Shown: one piece after another, positions 33,101 through 44,750 of the stretch | How the letters are laid out: every line of letters starts with the position of its first letter | Position numbering within the stretch: the stretch's first letter is position 1 | Assembly (NCBI GenBank): GCA_907165275.2 | Contig: OU015654.1 | Span: 141,501 to 205,500, forward strand | Direction: 5' to 3' | DNA from: Zygaena filipendulae | Lineage: Eukaryota > Arthropoda > Insecta > Lepidoptera > Zygaenidae | DNA length: 64,000 nt | The notes under the pieces: model-generated | Database searches by the model: none | Told to the model about the DNA's origin: nothing | Seen by the model: only the letters and a program-made list of their open reading frames with translations | Position numbers and translations under genes: made by a program

Positions 33101-34417
33101 TTTAAGTATTGTAATTTTGTGTTGGATAGAAAAAAAAACAAAAAAGTTTTCCAAGAGACGTAGGTGTAACACAAAGAAACATACTTTTCGTCTTCTGAAT
33201 TTTTGTAACAGTCCTGTGACGCCATTTTGCTGTGCTAAAACTATCAAATGTTTGTGGGTGACATTTATCCAGCGAGTAAAATATAAGCATTATATAAGGA
33301 GTAAAATTTATCTGTGCTAAAATATCGGTAAGTAATAAAAAAATCTCATCGGCTCTTTCGAAACCTGGCTCTTTCATGCACACTCTCCCCTACATATTAC
33401 GTCCATGATTGGGTGACGAATTGTTTTGTTCACTACAATCACCCGGCGACACTAGATTTCATTTGTTTATTTATAATGGTTGGTATGGTTGCCTCTTCTA
33501 TTAGTTGTGTGGCGACGGTCCGTGGGTCCACCACGACTAGCGCTAGCCGCTGGGCGACCGCTCGTAACAAATATACGTGCTGCTGATATTGGAGTGCATG
33601 GAGGAGGGAATGATTTTGTTAATCCATGTGCGCTCTGTGATTGTAGAAAGTATAGAGTGTAGACACTGAAAGATTTTTTGTAATATTTTTGTATATTTTT
33701 GTAATTTTCGCATTCGTCTCCCATGTTTGCATTAGACGTTCGAATATCTATGAATTACAGTTAATTCAATACAAAAATACATAACTGACAAACACATTTT
33801 TTTTCATTTTTGATCTAAACTAATATTATACAATATATAAGTATATCATAGCTGTGTCCGGTAGTCTCGCTTGAAGCTACGTACTTTCCATTCGGTGTGT
33901 TTAAAATCTTCGACCACACCGTCAGTTAACACTAGGCAAGTGTGAGTTAACCATAAAATAAGGAAAACACACATTTTGAACCGGAAGTAGCTACGAAGTT
34001 AAATCGAACGTTGCAACTTTAAAAGCTTTTAATTAACAGTTCATCATCTTTTCCTACGACGCGATACATACAAATTGCAACTTGAAGCCAGTCCGGGATA
34101 AGATATAATACTTCAGAGATGAGCAGAAGGTGTCACCGGCACAAAGAGCCCTCCCCCCGCCTCCGCCCGCTCGCCCCGCGGACACCCGGCGCACCGCTGC
34201 ACCTTTTGGTGACACCATTTTGAGATGTCATATTTTTCCACCTTTGGCGACCTATCAGTATTTTTTTATGTGAAAACTTCTTTAAGCACGTTGGGCACTC
34301 TTATGATGATGAAAAAGCACTGAATATATTTGAACGTTTTTCCTTGATCCATATACGATGTACCAATGTAATATGTGTGTACATATTTATATTAAAATAA
34401 TTTATCTGCACCTAAAC
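33101..34417. other. Spacer with one GC-rich patch
   Basis: The patch at 34130-34230 is bounded by GGTGTCACC and GGTGACACC and contains CTCCCCCCGCCTCCGCCCGC. No gene is recognised. Confidence 0.4.
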
Positions 34418-34640
34418 TAGCCTTTGCCCGCGACTTCTTCCGCGTGGTAGTCGAAATCATACATCGAAGAGGTTAAAACCATCACCTCCATACAAACTTT
34501 GCAACCCCTTTCTTAGTGTACACCTACGTCACTTAAGGAATATTTGTGCAAAATTTCATGGTTCTACACCTAGCGGTTTCAGCTGTGCGTGCATCGATCC
34601 GTCAGTCAGTTTCTGCTTTTATATTTACAAATGTGTAAAT
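34418..34640 (+). repeat. RTE-like repeat (CCGCGACTTCTTCCGCGTGG type)
   Basis: TGCCCGCGACTTCTTCCGCG, CATACAAACTTTGCAACCCC, AAAATTTCATGGTTCTACAC and AGTCAGTTTCTGCTTTTATA resemble a widespread invertebrate LINE-tail repeat. Confidence 0.6.
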
Positions 34641-35261
34641 ATCAAATCTATCAAAAATATTGTTTACAAGTTTGCGAAGTTTAGAAGTTTTCACTTCTGG
34701 ACATTGCATTCTGATGAGGTGAATGACTTAATTATTAAGATTCCTATAGTCTCATTAAAAAAATCGATTTGATTTATAAGTAAATCACTATGAAAAGATT
34801 ATAATTACATATTTTAATAGTAGCACAAAAGTTACAAATAAAATTTAGTTAATGAAGTTACACTTCAAAGAATTCGCTATTTTTTATCATTAAACAGTAT
34901 CAGCTCGTTATCCCTTTTCCGACTGACCTTGTATAGATCCAGTTTCGAAACTCATTTTGAACACAAAACACTCAGTGTGTATTGCCTCTTTATAGAGACA
35001 CATTAAAGTAGGTACACGATATAAACGTATCTCGAGAACAAAGTAAGCAACATTGCGGGGCGGAGGCGAAGCCCGGTTAATCGCCTCGCTAATCCCATGG
35101 AGGTGCGCCGCGGGATCCCGCCGTATCCCTTTAAGTCCCCACTCGACGCTCACCAAATTTCTATTTACATATGATGGGAGCACATCCAGTTGATATGGAG
35201 TGCGTAGGTACCTGCTGCGTTGTCATTCGATGGTTGCTAAATATTAGATACCTATCTATCT
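34641..35261. other. AT-rich spacer with a small GC patch
   Basis: The patch at 35050-35150 (GGGGCGGAGGCGAAGCCCGG) is modestly GC-rich; nothing else is recognised. Confidence 0.4.
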
Positions 35262-35498
35262 ATACATATAAAACGCTTTGTCCTGAATGACTGATGGATC
35301 AACACACAGCCTTAACCGCTGATCATAGAGACCTGAAACTTGGAGGGTGCATTCTTTGTATGACGTAGGCATCTGATAAGAAAGGATTTTTGAAAATTCA
35401 ACCCCTAAGGGGATGAAAAGGGGCTGCAAAGTTTGTATGGAACAATTCCGTGCAGACTTCGAAATTATCATAGGTGAAGCCGCGCGTGACAGCTAGTA
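35262..35498 (-). repeat. Dispersed repeat family E
   Basis: CTTTGTCCTGAATGACTGAT, GATCAACACACAGCC, GAAACTTGGAGGGTGCATT, GGTGAAGCCGCGCGTGACAG and CTAGTA match 4567-4825. Confidence 0.75.
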
Positions 35499-35504
35499 TA
35501 CCTA

Positions 35505-35670
35505 CATATATAACTAGATGTTCCCCAAGGATTAACCGGCATTGACTTCCGGGTAATTTATGTCCTTTTTGTACCCTGAAAACGCGCATGGAAAATTTCA
35601 TAATGATTGGTTGAGTAGTTAGGATGTGTAAGCGTAACAAACAAACTCATATTCGTATTTATGTATATAT
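35505..35670 (+). repeat. RTE/SINE-type tail
   Basis: TAACTAGATGTTCCCC, TTTTTGTACCCTGAAAACGC, ATTTCATAATGATTGGTTGA and GTAACAAACAAACTC are present. Confidence 0.65.
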
Positions 35671-36161
35671 ATGTACAATATAATCATATTTAGGTAATGT
35701 ATACACCTATGTATATAAGGATAATATCGCTATCCTTATTATCAACCCGGGTCTAACCAACAACCGGGGTCTACAGGAACTACACATCGAGTTCTTTTGC
35801 TGGGATATTCAATTCAATTCAATTCAATTTATTGTAAACAGAGGTACAGAGTTCTTAATTGACATAATTAGGTCCACCATGTTTTGCCTATGGAGATGCC
35901 TATACAATATATTTTTCCTATTTATACTAAAAAGATTAATAATGTAACTATAAAAAAAATATTATTATTGAACAACGTGTCAAATCTATGAACTTCCTAC
36001 TTATCTGAAAGTATTCAAGTATTCTAGTATTTATTGTTTACTAAGTGCTTACAAGGATCTTAAATACCTATAGGTTTTAGTAGGTATAAGTTTTTATTAT
36101 TTTTTTAGTTCAGACAAAGACAATAAAACACTATACTTATGTCGGTGTATTTTATTCTGTA

Positions 36162-36350
36162 AGTAGCTGTGCCCCGCAGTTTCACTTGCGGTAATTTCGA
36201 AGTTCCCGTGGGGATTCCGGAATAAAAAGTACTCTATGTCCTTCTCTGTACCCCTGACAACGTGCATGCTAAATTTCATCCAAATCCGTTCAGCCGTTTT
36301 TGCGTGATTGAGTAACAAACATCCAAACATCCACACTTTCACATTTAAAA
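36162..36350 (+). repeat. RTE/SINE-type tail
   Basis: GTAGCTGTGCCCCGCAGTTT, TTCCGGAATAAAAAGTACTC, CCCTGACAACGTGCATGC, AATCCGTTCAGCCGTTTTTG and the CATCCAAACATCCACACTTT end match 63140-63325 closely. Confidence 0.75.
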
Positions 36351-37324
36351 ACATTAACAAAAAAAAAACCCTTCCGTGATTCTAAAGATGCGCATAAAAT
36401 GTTAGAAGAGTAAGTAGTTTGAACTTCTCAGGATCTAGAAAACAAAGCGTTAAATACAGTATTTGTGGCGTATTAAAAGATCAGCGCACTCGTGCAGTGA
36501 ACAGAGAGTCGAGCGAGTTGAGCGAGCGGAGTGAGCATTCATCTAAGTCGAGCGCGGTCGGCGAGCACTCAGCGGTGAATACATCGCACACACACACGAA
36601 AAGTAATCTGATACATGCTGTTATCTAAGCTGAAGCTTGAAAGTGCAACGTTCAAGTTTTGAAGGCGATTGCATTCGAAGCCTATATTTCGCGATCTTTG
36701 GAATACCTGATACAATTATTCTCTTTAAAGATATCTGAGGACATAATTGAAAATTACAGTGATTTTAAGAATTTTTTGTTTTCTGCCTACATATTCCAAA
36801 GATTATTGTTTTAGATAGCCGTATCTAAAACCATAGTGCAATGTCTCTGAGATTTTCCGGACACCAAAACAATCAGCTCAAAATAATATTCTTGAATGTG
36901 CACAAGTATTTATTTGTATTAAATATTTACTTAAGAACGTCGAAAAACTGAAAACATGTCTTCAAATGTCGTTGAAATCGTAGGAACTCTTTGGAGTTAA
37001 TACAGGTGAAACCACGGCAAACACCTATAGTAGGTAGAGGATAAGGGTGATTAAATGAATTCTGCAATAAGGTGGATCGAAATGACGAAATTAATGTCGA
37101 CCGGGTAGCCCGCTTCAAATGCCACAAATGCTCCGAATGCATGTCCCCGGAGCCCGCCCGGACCCGCCGGGACCCGCACCCCGGGCGATGCACCGATGTG
37201 GCGCAATCCCTGCATCCCCCGGGATTCCGGGCGAGCCGCTCGCTGCACTCCCGCTGCTATAACTAGATTTACATCTGCCTTAATCTATGCTGAGATCAGA
37301 TTCATTAATAATTTTTTGTTTACA
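36351..37324. other. Spacer with GC-rich patches
   Basis: GAGCGAG-type repeats at 36505-36555 and an island at 37120-37260 (GAGCCCGCCCGGACCCGCCG) are the only notable parts. Confidence 0.4.
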
Positions 37325-37435
37325 AATGTTATGCATATACTTAATATTATAAATGTGAAAGTTAGTACGTCTGTCTGTCTGTTACCTTTACACGGCTTAA
37401 CTACTCAACCGATCATCATGATAGTTTGCCATGCC
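37325..37435 (-). repeat. RTE/SINE-type tail fragment, reverse
   Basis: TTAATATTATAAATGTGAAA, GTCTGTCTGTCTG and CTACTCAACCGATCATCATG correspond to the reversed 3' end of the family. Confidence 0.65.
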
Positions 37436-37529
37436 CACGCGGAAAACTTTGCCCGACGTAGAAAATCTGTCAGTATTGAAGATTTACTGTTTAATAGCTT
37501 TTAATTCAAAGCTAAGCACAAATACGATG

Positions 37530-37705
37530 GACCGACCGACCGACCGATCGACCGACCAGGTTAAGACCGCCTTGGTCCGCATCTGATCGGAAGGAGTGGC
37601 GAGGCATCGTGAGGCACGTATCTAAGATCGGCCCAGAAAATAGACAACTTCGTGAGGACCACGACCACTCTGCCAAGAGCGTACCGACGAAGAAGAAGAA
37701 TTTAG
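37530..37705 (+). pseudogene. 3' end of a non-LTR retrotransposon ORF
   Basis: From 37585 a frame reads DRKEWRGIVRHVSKIG and LREDHDHSAKSVPTKKKN, a very typical LINE C-terminal end with its AGAAGAAGAA tail. The upstream ACCG repeats (37528-37558) replace the rest. It is only a 120-base remnant. Confidence 0.7.
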
Positions 37706-38014
37706 AAGGTTCTAGGTGGGCAGGGGGATGGGGGGGCTTAGGCAGTGATAAATAAAGTGTACTATTACTTATTTTTAAGTGTTATTAATTATGATATTTC
37801 ATTACATAACTGTGGATAAATCGTTATATATTTGTTTTTCCATTTTTGTTTTGAGAAGAGCTTGGTTTTGTCTTATTTACCTTATAGTGAATTGTTATTG
37901 TTGTCGTTTATGTCTATCATTTATGGATGATATCAGTTACGTGTACAGTTTGGTAAAGGTTGTGTCACGTATTGCGATGGCCCTCATTTTGCTGAAGGTA
38001 AATAAAGCTGACAG
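37706..38014. other. AT-rich spacer
   Basis: An open frame (37779-38111) crosses into the following GC island; it shows no recognisable domain and is probably accidental. Confidence 0.35.
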
Positions 38015-38200
38015 TGTTCACCTGGCGCCGCCCGCCCGCCACCCGCCCCCCGCCCGCCCCCGCCGGCCGCAGCGCGTCGCCCCGCGGCGGAGCCATATTG
38101 GATTTCAATAACACGAGGCGAGCGTGACGCGGGTCCGGGCCGGCCGCGATCCCGCGCTGACGTGACGCCGCACCCGGCACCGTCCCGACACTATTTTATC
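38015..38200. promoter_or_regulatory. GC-rich island, putative conserved element
   Basis: GCCCGCCACCCGCCCCCCGC is followed by GCGGAGCCATATTGGATTTC and GGGCCGGCCGCGATCCCGCG; an ATG with a good splice donor follows 47 bases later (38247-38282). Confidence 0.33.
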
Positions 38201-38246
38201 GAACACACTCACCTTTATTGCTTGTTATTTTTTTTTTCCGCTAAAA

Positions 38247-38282
38247 ATGTATCTTTTATTTTTCACATTTATTATTTACTCG
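38247..38282 (+). other. Possible first coding exon with hydrophobic leader (unproven)
   Basis: ATG in the context CTAAAAATG encodes MYLLFFTFIIYS and meets TCG|GTAAGTAAC, a near-perfect donor, in phase 0. It lies just after a GC island. The T-rich composition alone can give such a leader, and no partner exon is identified. Confidence 0.12.
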
Positions 38283-41022
38283 GTAAGTAACTACAGGCTC
38301 GGAAGAAAATTACAAGCAATTTTTTACTGCCAACATATTTATTTAGAGGGAAAATATATAGTATCAGGTATAACTCCCCTCGTATGCATTCCAAACTCAC
38401 TGTAGGCGACACGTAAACATACAATTTCTTTGAACGAAGCTTTCTTTATACGAATGTTGGATGTTTTCGCATTCTGGCGTCGTCACGCGATACCTCTAAC
38501 TCGCGAACTCCGCGCCGAATGTGTAATGCATTCTCGGAACACCAATAAGCGTTGGCGGTTCGAAATAGTCATTTTGAACTCTCGTGCTTTGGTAATGGAA
38601 GCGTATTTGGCAGTAGAGGTGTACTGTGGCATCGCTAGTGAGGCAGGCATCAGTTTTTGCCTGTTCGCGAACAATGGAACTCAATAGTGGAAGTTTAAAG
38701 TTAAGCCAGGCGAGAGGAAGCGGGAGCTCGCTATTGAGTAGAGGGGACGATTAATGTTGCTTTTTATGGATAAAGTAACTTAACTCTTTATGTATTTTTT
38801 TAAATTTATCGGGTAAGAATTTTTTTTTCAAATAAATATTTTTAAGGTAGGAACCCTTCAACTTAAAATATAAATGAAACACTGAAGAAATAATAGAGGA
38901 TTAATTGCCTGCTACGAAGCACTACGAAATACGGAAGGCATTCAGCCATTGCTGGCTCGTTGATGTCATCGAGTGTGACATTCGCTTGGAACTAATAATT
39001 GAAATAAAGTATGGAGCATAGAAAAAATATTTATAGACCAAGAGCTGGCACTACAAATTCATCATATTATGACAAAGCACTTGTTCTGCTCACCGCTCGC
39101 GATGGTTCGTTTCGCTTGATTACTGCACGCCACTGTATCATTTGCCATTCCACATTGTGCAGATAACATACGCTGCACAAGCTGGTTTTCGAACGCTGAA
39201 GAGTAAAAAAGGGATTTATTTTATTGAAGACAATTCTCTTTGAACACGGAAAGAAAAAAATATTGTTATTAAATCCCATACAGAGAAATAGGCAATATTT
39301 TTTTTGCTTTGGTATTTAAAGCAGTTCTGGTCTAATGGTTGTAGATGAATAGCTAGTTTTTAGCTCCGGGCGTCACTGATTTAAACTCCATGGCATATCT
39401 GATCAGAGTTTTTTCTGTTTCACTTCTTGCGCGTGTTTTAAATACAAACATTCACCCGTTTCTTATTCGATACTTTCTCATAAACTTATTTACTAGTAAC
39501 GCTTTACCAACCTTTGGTCTATTTTACAATTATATTTTACCCAACCCTCCCCACCCCATTTATTGGACCATTTATTTACGCAAACAAACATAATGAAGCG
39601 CATGAAATAAAATACAAGCTCGTATGTTTTCAGACAAACGTATGTAGAGACGGCGAAAGTAAATTATGACATTTGTAACTGCCTCGCGGAGTGGGGGAGC
39701 GGCGCTTAGCTCTCCGACTACTCCGCCTTATTAACTGCTGTACACCACAACGCACATTGTGCTTCCATAGCCTACCGAGGATGGATGGAGGATATGAGTT
39801 GAAACCTCACCAAGAGTTCTATCCCAAGGTCTTATTAATTAAAGTCATGTTTTGTGCAGGAACATCCACATCGGCGTCTTTGGAAGCTTAATTATCATTA
39901 ATCATATATTTTATTTTGATTATAAACCATTTAGACGAAAATAAATAAGTATAACTCTATATTAAATACATTTTAAAACGAAATCACTAGCGGACTTTAA
40001 CACAATGTTTTTGAAATTTTTAACTGTAGGTTTAATATACCTATATGAAAGCAAAAAAATATTTAAGGAATTGAATCTTTTCATAGTTTCCTTATATTTT
40101 CACAAAAAGTAAAGGTTTCTTCACAGCAATGGGTAAGTATACGAAATCAATGACTATGACGGCGGTGAATGGTAACTACGCCCTTCAATGCACCATTCGA
40201 GAGAAACTGCGGGCGACAGCAATGGTATATCTGTAAAAAAACTAAAATACATAATAATTATTTATTTATCTCAGCTATAAGGTATATGTAAGGTAGGTAA
40301 GGAAGGTATATGCATAATTGTTTGTTGTAGGCTTGAGAAAGTAGAAGACAGTTACAGCCTATCTAGTTGTTGCCTTCCACTGCCAATCGTAAAAACATCA
40401 GTTCACCAAAACTACTATGAAGAATTAAACGCATGCTACAAGAAAATAATCACAGTGCGGCTACGCATGCCACGAGTCGCCCTTCTGCACAGTATCTCTG
40501 AGGCGGCGGGTCACGTAGTATGTACAGGCAGCGTCAAACTTATGTTAACACTTTTGATAATCGTTGAACTTTATTACTACTGCATTAAGACCCGACAGCT
40601 GTCAAAATTGATTACATATTTCTGATGCCGACTGTACTGCCATTCGTGAAGGGAGCTGCGTCGCATCAGGTATTCATGATCTAGCAAAAGGACGACGTTT
40701 GTTTTATGTGCACTTTGACAAATTTATTACCACTGTTTTTTTTTTTCTTTTTTTTAAGTTTTCGATTTACATTAGTACCGGCCATATCGGGCATTAGATA
40801 CAATACAACCTCCAAATATTACAACGGGCCTATAATAATATTGATATGTATGTATAAATAAAATAACAGTCAGGCCTTATTCATAAACGTACAATCTGAT
40901 TCGTATAGGGGCAATATGGAACATGATTTAAAGTTGAAAGGTTTGTTGAAAGTAAGGAATAACAGCTACTTTTACTATAATTATTCATAGATATAATATC
41001 CTTAAAGCGTACTTGACCACTA
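38283..41022. other. Intergenic spacer
   Basis: Mostly AT-rich. CTACGAAGCACTACGAAATA near 38918 belongs to the CTACG cluster family. No gene is recognised. Confidence 0.45.
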
Positions 41023-41100
41023 GCGTGGTTGAAATGTATAGACATTTCAACCACGCACCATTTAAAATACCTTCAGGTCATAGGACCTGAAGGTATTTTA
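41023..41100. repeat. Twin perfect hairpins with ATAG loops
   Basis: Arms 41023-41037 and 41042-41056 (GCGTGGTTGAAATGT and its complement) pair perfectly around ATAG. Arms 41063-41079 and 41084-41100 (TAAAATACCTTCAGGTC) pair perfectly around ATAG too. Only six bases separate the hairpins. Confidence 0.95.
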
Positions 41101-41419
41101 GCACATTTACGATATACCTACATTAATTACATGTTTTATCAACGCGTGCTCGTGTTTTTTTGGTGCTCTAATTACTGGCTGTCTTTTCTTCAAAAGTTAT
41201 AGAGAACATTTTTTCACACCATTTCACTTTTTTCCTTATTTCAAAATTAAGTATTTATATAATAAACATATTATTTTTGGTGTAGGATAACAACCCCCCA
41301 ATTTGGTGGTGGTTCGACGATGACGAATATACTGTAAATAGCATAATGCAACTTCAACTCCATAATAGGTAGATGCAGGCCAGCGCGGCGGTTGGCGGTG
41401 GCGGGTGATCTATCATCCC

Positions 41420-41500
41420 TGTGCTACGAAGCGCTACGGAGCACTACGCCGGCTTCGTAGCGCTACACGGGGCTACGGCCACCTTTAACGCCCTACGGCC
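41420..41500. repeat. CTACG low-complexity cluster
   Basis: TGCTACGAAGCGCTACGGAG, CACTACGCCGGCTTCGTAGC and GGGGCTACGGCC repeat the GCTACG word in both orientations, as at 20170-20335. Confidence 0.75.
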
Positions 41501-42415
41501 ACGAGAAAAGCGATAAGCTGTGAAAAGCGAACATGTGAAACTAGAATTATTTGTAAAGAATCATATGAGGTCTGCATTAGAATTATGCAATTTAAAACTC
41601 TGATGGAAATTTTGTTTTGAAGAGAGATTAGAGCGAGATAAATATGTGAGCATCACGCAATCAGTTTCATTCGGGTTTTTCATACATGGTTAACTATCTA
41701 ACTATAATAGGTAAAATTTTTTACTTTTAGTACAAGATTAGAGTAAAACCAAGTATAGACAAAAGGAATAACCTGAAAATATATACGGTAAATATTTATA
41801 TTTCTTTCTAACTCAACATGTATACGACTTTTAAAATGGCCCTCATTTTGGCCGGCACACAATTTCATTTATAATTATCTTACTTATGTATATGCCTAAG
41901 AACGGCAATAGACAAACAAATTTACTGTAGATCAACTTTGCAAATAATATTAATGCATCGGAATAATCGCTAGTTTGGTGGCCCCATTGGTACACCTGTC
42001 CCCTGTAATAAATCCTTGTCTTTAGAAATATTTTAGAATTTCTTCATCCTAATAATTCTACCCGTGAAAATTGTGACTTCATAGTGGGAGAAAAAAATCT
42101 AAATCCAAGCTAAACATATCCAATATCCGTATCTGCGGGGCGTATTGAGTCAGATATACGACTCAATTTATCACCTGTATTTGACTAAGTTTTATGAACT
42201 ACGTTTGTTAGAGCGTTTTTCTAGTTAAGCTCGTGTTATTGCTGTGAAGTGTTGACACGCGTGTGTTCGTGATATGGGGGAATCACGCGAGTCGAATAAC
42301 ACGCGATATCTCAACCAATCCCCCCTCCTGAACTGCGGTTTCGTAAACACTGCAAAGTCCCCAAAAGTGTCACTTCGGGTATTTTGCTTCCCTCTCCTTT
42401 AACGAAATTGAGAAT
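41501..42415. other. AT-rich spacer
   Basis: Nothing recognised apart from a CACGCGAGTCGAATAACACG patch near 42285. Confidence 0.45.
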
Positions 42416-42489
42416 ACCATATTTCGATGCGAGTGTGGTCTCGACAAGGACACTTTAGAACACATACTATTTTTCAACTACCTACTCCT
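42416..42489 (+). pseudogene. Possible non-LTR remnant, CxCG...DTLEHIL motif
   Basis: A short frame reads FRCECGLDKDTLEHILF, like the Cys/His end motif of Jockey-type reverse transcriptase ORFs, directly before a MITE. Only about 25 codons support it. Confidence 0.35.
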
Positions 42490-42732
42490 AATTGGACGCA
42501 GATAAGCAATAACATGTTAACCCACAAAACAAAGTTATTAATTCAGAACGATTTATTGAGAGTTAAAGAACGTTTTTTAATTATGTGTTTACCTTATTAC
42601 ATTGTTTAAATATGTAACTAAATATTGAACATAAAAATGTTGAAACAAAATGGCGCTATAGTTTTAAAACTTCAATTTACTCAAAATTTCTCCAGTGTGG
42701 GTTAACACACTATTGCTTATCTATGTCCAATT
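42490..42732 (+). repeat. MITE family D, full copy
   Basis: The left AATTGGACGCAGATAAGCAA and right end TTGCTTATCTATGTCCAATT are inverted repeats, extended by ATGTTAACCCAC and GTGGGTTAACAC. Shorter copies are at 52621-52727 and 56866-57004. Confidence 0.8.
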
Positions 42733-42824
42733 CTCTGTCAACTCTTGATGACTTCCTTCCTCCCGCCTCCCCCCATCCAATTTGATGCCGACACGATTGC
42801 TTTCTTCTTTTATTTCACCCCGAG

Positions 42825-42965
42825 TTTATTTGTTTGTTACGCTTTCACCCCTTAATTTTATTCAATCTATAATCATGAAACTTTGCATACACGTTGTTAT
42901 GTTAGATTTTCCCAGAATTCCCCATAGGAATTTAACGCGGGTGAAACCGCGGGAGCAGCAAGTAG
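42825..42965 (-). repeat. RTE/SINE-type tail, reverse
   Basis: GTTTGTTACGCTTTCACCCC, ATCATGAAACTTTGCATACA and AACGCGGGTGAAACCGCGGG are the reversed family signature; the centre is shortened. Confidence 0.7.
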
Positions 42966-43254
42966 TAGGTAAGTATAACATGACAAAATGTAAAAAATAT
43001 AAATATTGGGTGTTTGTCCTTTTACCAAAGCTACCGTAGACGTGATTAAACAAAAACGGTGGTCATCTTCATAGTTTCTAAAGATACCAAGTCGATACAC
43101 AGTTTAATGAGTAACACCGCGGGCAATCTCTAGCTGTTAATATTCAGTATTGCGGTATAAAAAAATATAAAGGTATTGAAACACTTAAAAAGTTACTCTT
43201 TAAGGTTTCCCTGAAAACCGGGGGGTGTTTTAATCGAGTCAACAAGGTTTACGT

Positions 43255-43520
43255 GTGTCGACGTCACCAAGGTGGGGCGGCGGGCGCGGGTGAGGGGGGG
43301 GGGGGGGTGCCAGGCAAGTATTGAGACGAGTGAATAATATATACAAAAGGCGGCACTCGGCAGACACCGCGCCCGCCAAGTGAGAGGAAAAAGCTAATTT
43401 CCCGTCCCATTATAAATTCATGAAATTCTTTTGTGTTGCCCCAAAATAAGTTGTTTGTTTCTACTGGGGCAGGCTGCGCTGTCTCCGCGCTCGCTCGCTC
43501 ACTCGTCTGTAATTGCCGTC
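43255..43520. promoter_or_regulatory. GC-rich island, putative conserved element
   Basis: GGGGCGGCGGGCGCGGGTGA and a 13-G run lead into CCCGTCCCATTATAAATTCA and CGCGCTCGCTCGCTCACTCG. A long minus-strand frame crosses it but shows no domain. Confidence 0.3.
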
Positions 43521-43867
43521 TGCTTGTTTTGATCCGGTGAAAGAACTGTTCTCTTTTTTTTCTTTTCGTATTATTCACCAACTTCGCTGCATTATTTCCG
43601 TTTGGTTTAATGAACAGAGTGGAATGGTTCCGTTTGATGGAATCATCATAAAAAATTGAACGCAACACCACCAATATGTTTATGTTGAACAAAAGAGATG
43701 TGCCTCTCCTGTGTGTCTCAAGAGTTTCTTTTCTAAGGGTATGTACAGAAAAGGATATCAGAAACATGGTGTTGAAAATATACTATATATTTACTTTTAA
43801 TACAATATACTAAAAAGAAATACCCAAACTCAAATACAAACGTTATTCACATATATGTTTAACTAAA

Positions 43868-44010
43868 AAAAAAAAAAAAAAAAAAAAATTAAAAAATTAA
43901 AAACCTTTATTTCTTTAAAAAGTTACAGTTAAATTACCTAAGTTTGGAGTCTCCCTTTAAGCAGCAATTGCTTGTGTTGGGAGGCTCCGCTCCTCTATAT
44001 CCGATAGTGA
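43868..44010 (-). repeat. Possible non-LTR 3' end, reverse
   Basis: On the minus strand GGAGCGGAGCCTCCCAACAC and GCTTAAAGGGAGACTCCAAA lead to AAATAAAGG and a long T-rich tail, as in several insect non-LTR elements. Confidence 0.3.
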
Positions 44011-44059
44011 AATAAAAAATAATTTAATTACAAATACATACAGGTTTTTATACCTATAC

Positions 44060-44165
44060 ATAGGTTCGCACATACATGTCACATTGACGTGGAGATCGAA
44101 CCTATGATGTTTTTCGCAGTATTCAGGTTTTTCCCAACCACTACACTAACACGTCTGCATATCGC
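44060..44165 (-). repeat. tRNA-like SINE head, reverse
   Basis: The minus strand reads GTTAGTGTAGTGGTTGGG (A-box-like TAGTGTAGTGG) and later ATAGGTTCGATCTCCAC (B-box-like). The spacing is longer than in a real tRNA. Confidence 0.45.
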
Positions 44166-44244
44166 ACGTCGCTCTGGCCTCGAAGAGCTCCAAATCACAT
44201 CATTCAGGTAAGACTTTGACTGGTCACTTCAATCCTTTGTATTT

Positions 44245-44425
44245 CGTACTAGCTGTATCCCCTGGGTTTTGCCCGCGTGAGTTTCGGTATTCCCGCAGGA
44301 ACTCCAAAGTAACCCAATTAACATCAGCTAATTACCAGCGAAAGTACCGTCAAAATCGGTAGAAGCGTTTCGAAAATTCACACGTGTGACCTTCGGAATT
44401 TCCGCATGAACTTGAAACTTCTTTT
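44245..44425 (+). repeat. RTE/SINE-type repeat interrupted by a SINE
   Basis: GTACTAGCTGTATCCCCTGG, GTTTCGGTATTCCCGCAGGA and AAAATCGGTAGAAGCGTTTC are followed by the SINE; a similar tail (AAATTGGTCCAGCCGTTCAC, ATAATATTATATAGTTAGG) continues at 44757-44845. Confidence 0.65.
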
Positions 44426-44439
44426 ATTGGCGACGACGA

Positions 44440-44750
44440 CCCGATTGGCGCAATGGTCACCATGCCTACCCGCTAATCAAGAGGTTCCGGGTTCGATTCC
44501 TGGTGGGGGTGGACTTTGTGTGATGAACACAGGGTTCCATTTTCCAGTCTGGGTGTGTATATATATATCTATAGTATAATATATATGTAATAATATGTGT
44601 AGTATATACCACGTTTGCTTGGTTTCCACGACACAAGCTTAAGCTTAGTGTGGGATCAAGTAGATCTGTGTGTTGTGAAGTGGATTATTATTTATTATTT
44701 ATTTATTATTTATTCTTCTTCTCCTTAGATACAGTAAAAAACACAATAAA
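44440..44750 (+). repeat. tRNA-headed SINE
   Basis: The head ACCCGATTGGCGCAATGG (box A TTGGCGCAATGG) and GGTTCCGGGTTCGATTCC (box B GGTTCGATTCC) is tRNA-derived; the body has GTGTAGTATATACCACGTTT and CACAAGCTTAAGCTTAGTGT, and the end is (TTATTTA)n. The acceptor stem pairs only partly, so this is not a working tRNA gene. Confidence 0.8.

Noticed and set aside
40119..40145. Six-base micro-exon CAATGG between TTCTTCACAG and GTAAGT
   Set aside because: Splice-like words are frequent by chance in AT-rich DNA and nothing links it to flanking exons.
43264..43767. 167-codon minus-strand frame
   Set aside because: It crosses a GC island and a G run; its Pro/Ala-rich end follows from composition, and no domain or clear splice context is seen.
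44448..44517. Functional tRNA gene
   Set aside because: Boxes A and B are present, but the acceptor stem pairs poorly and a SINE body with a TTATTTA tail follows.
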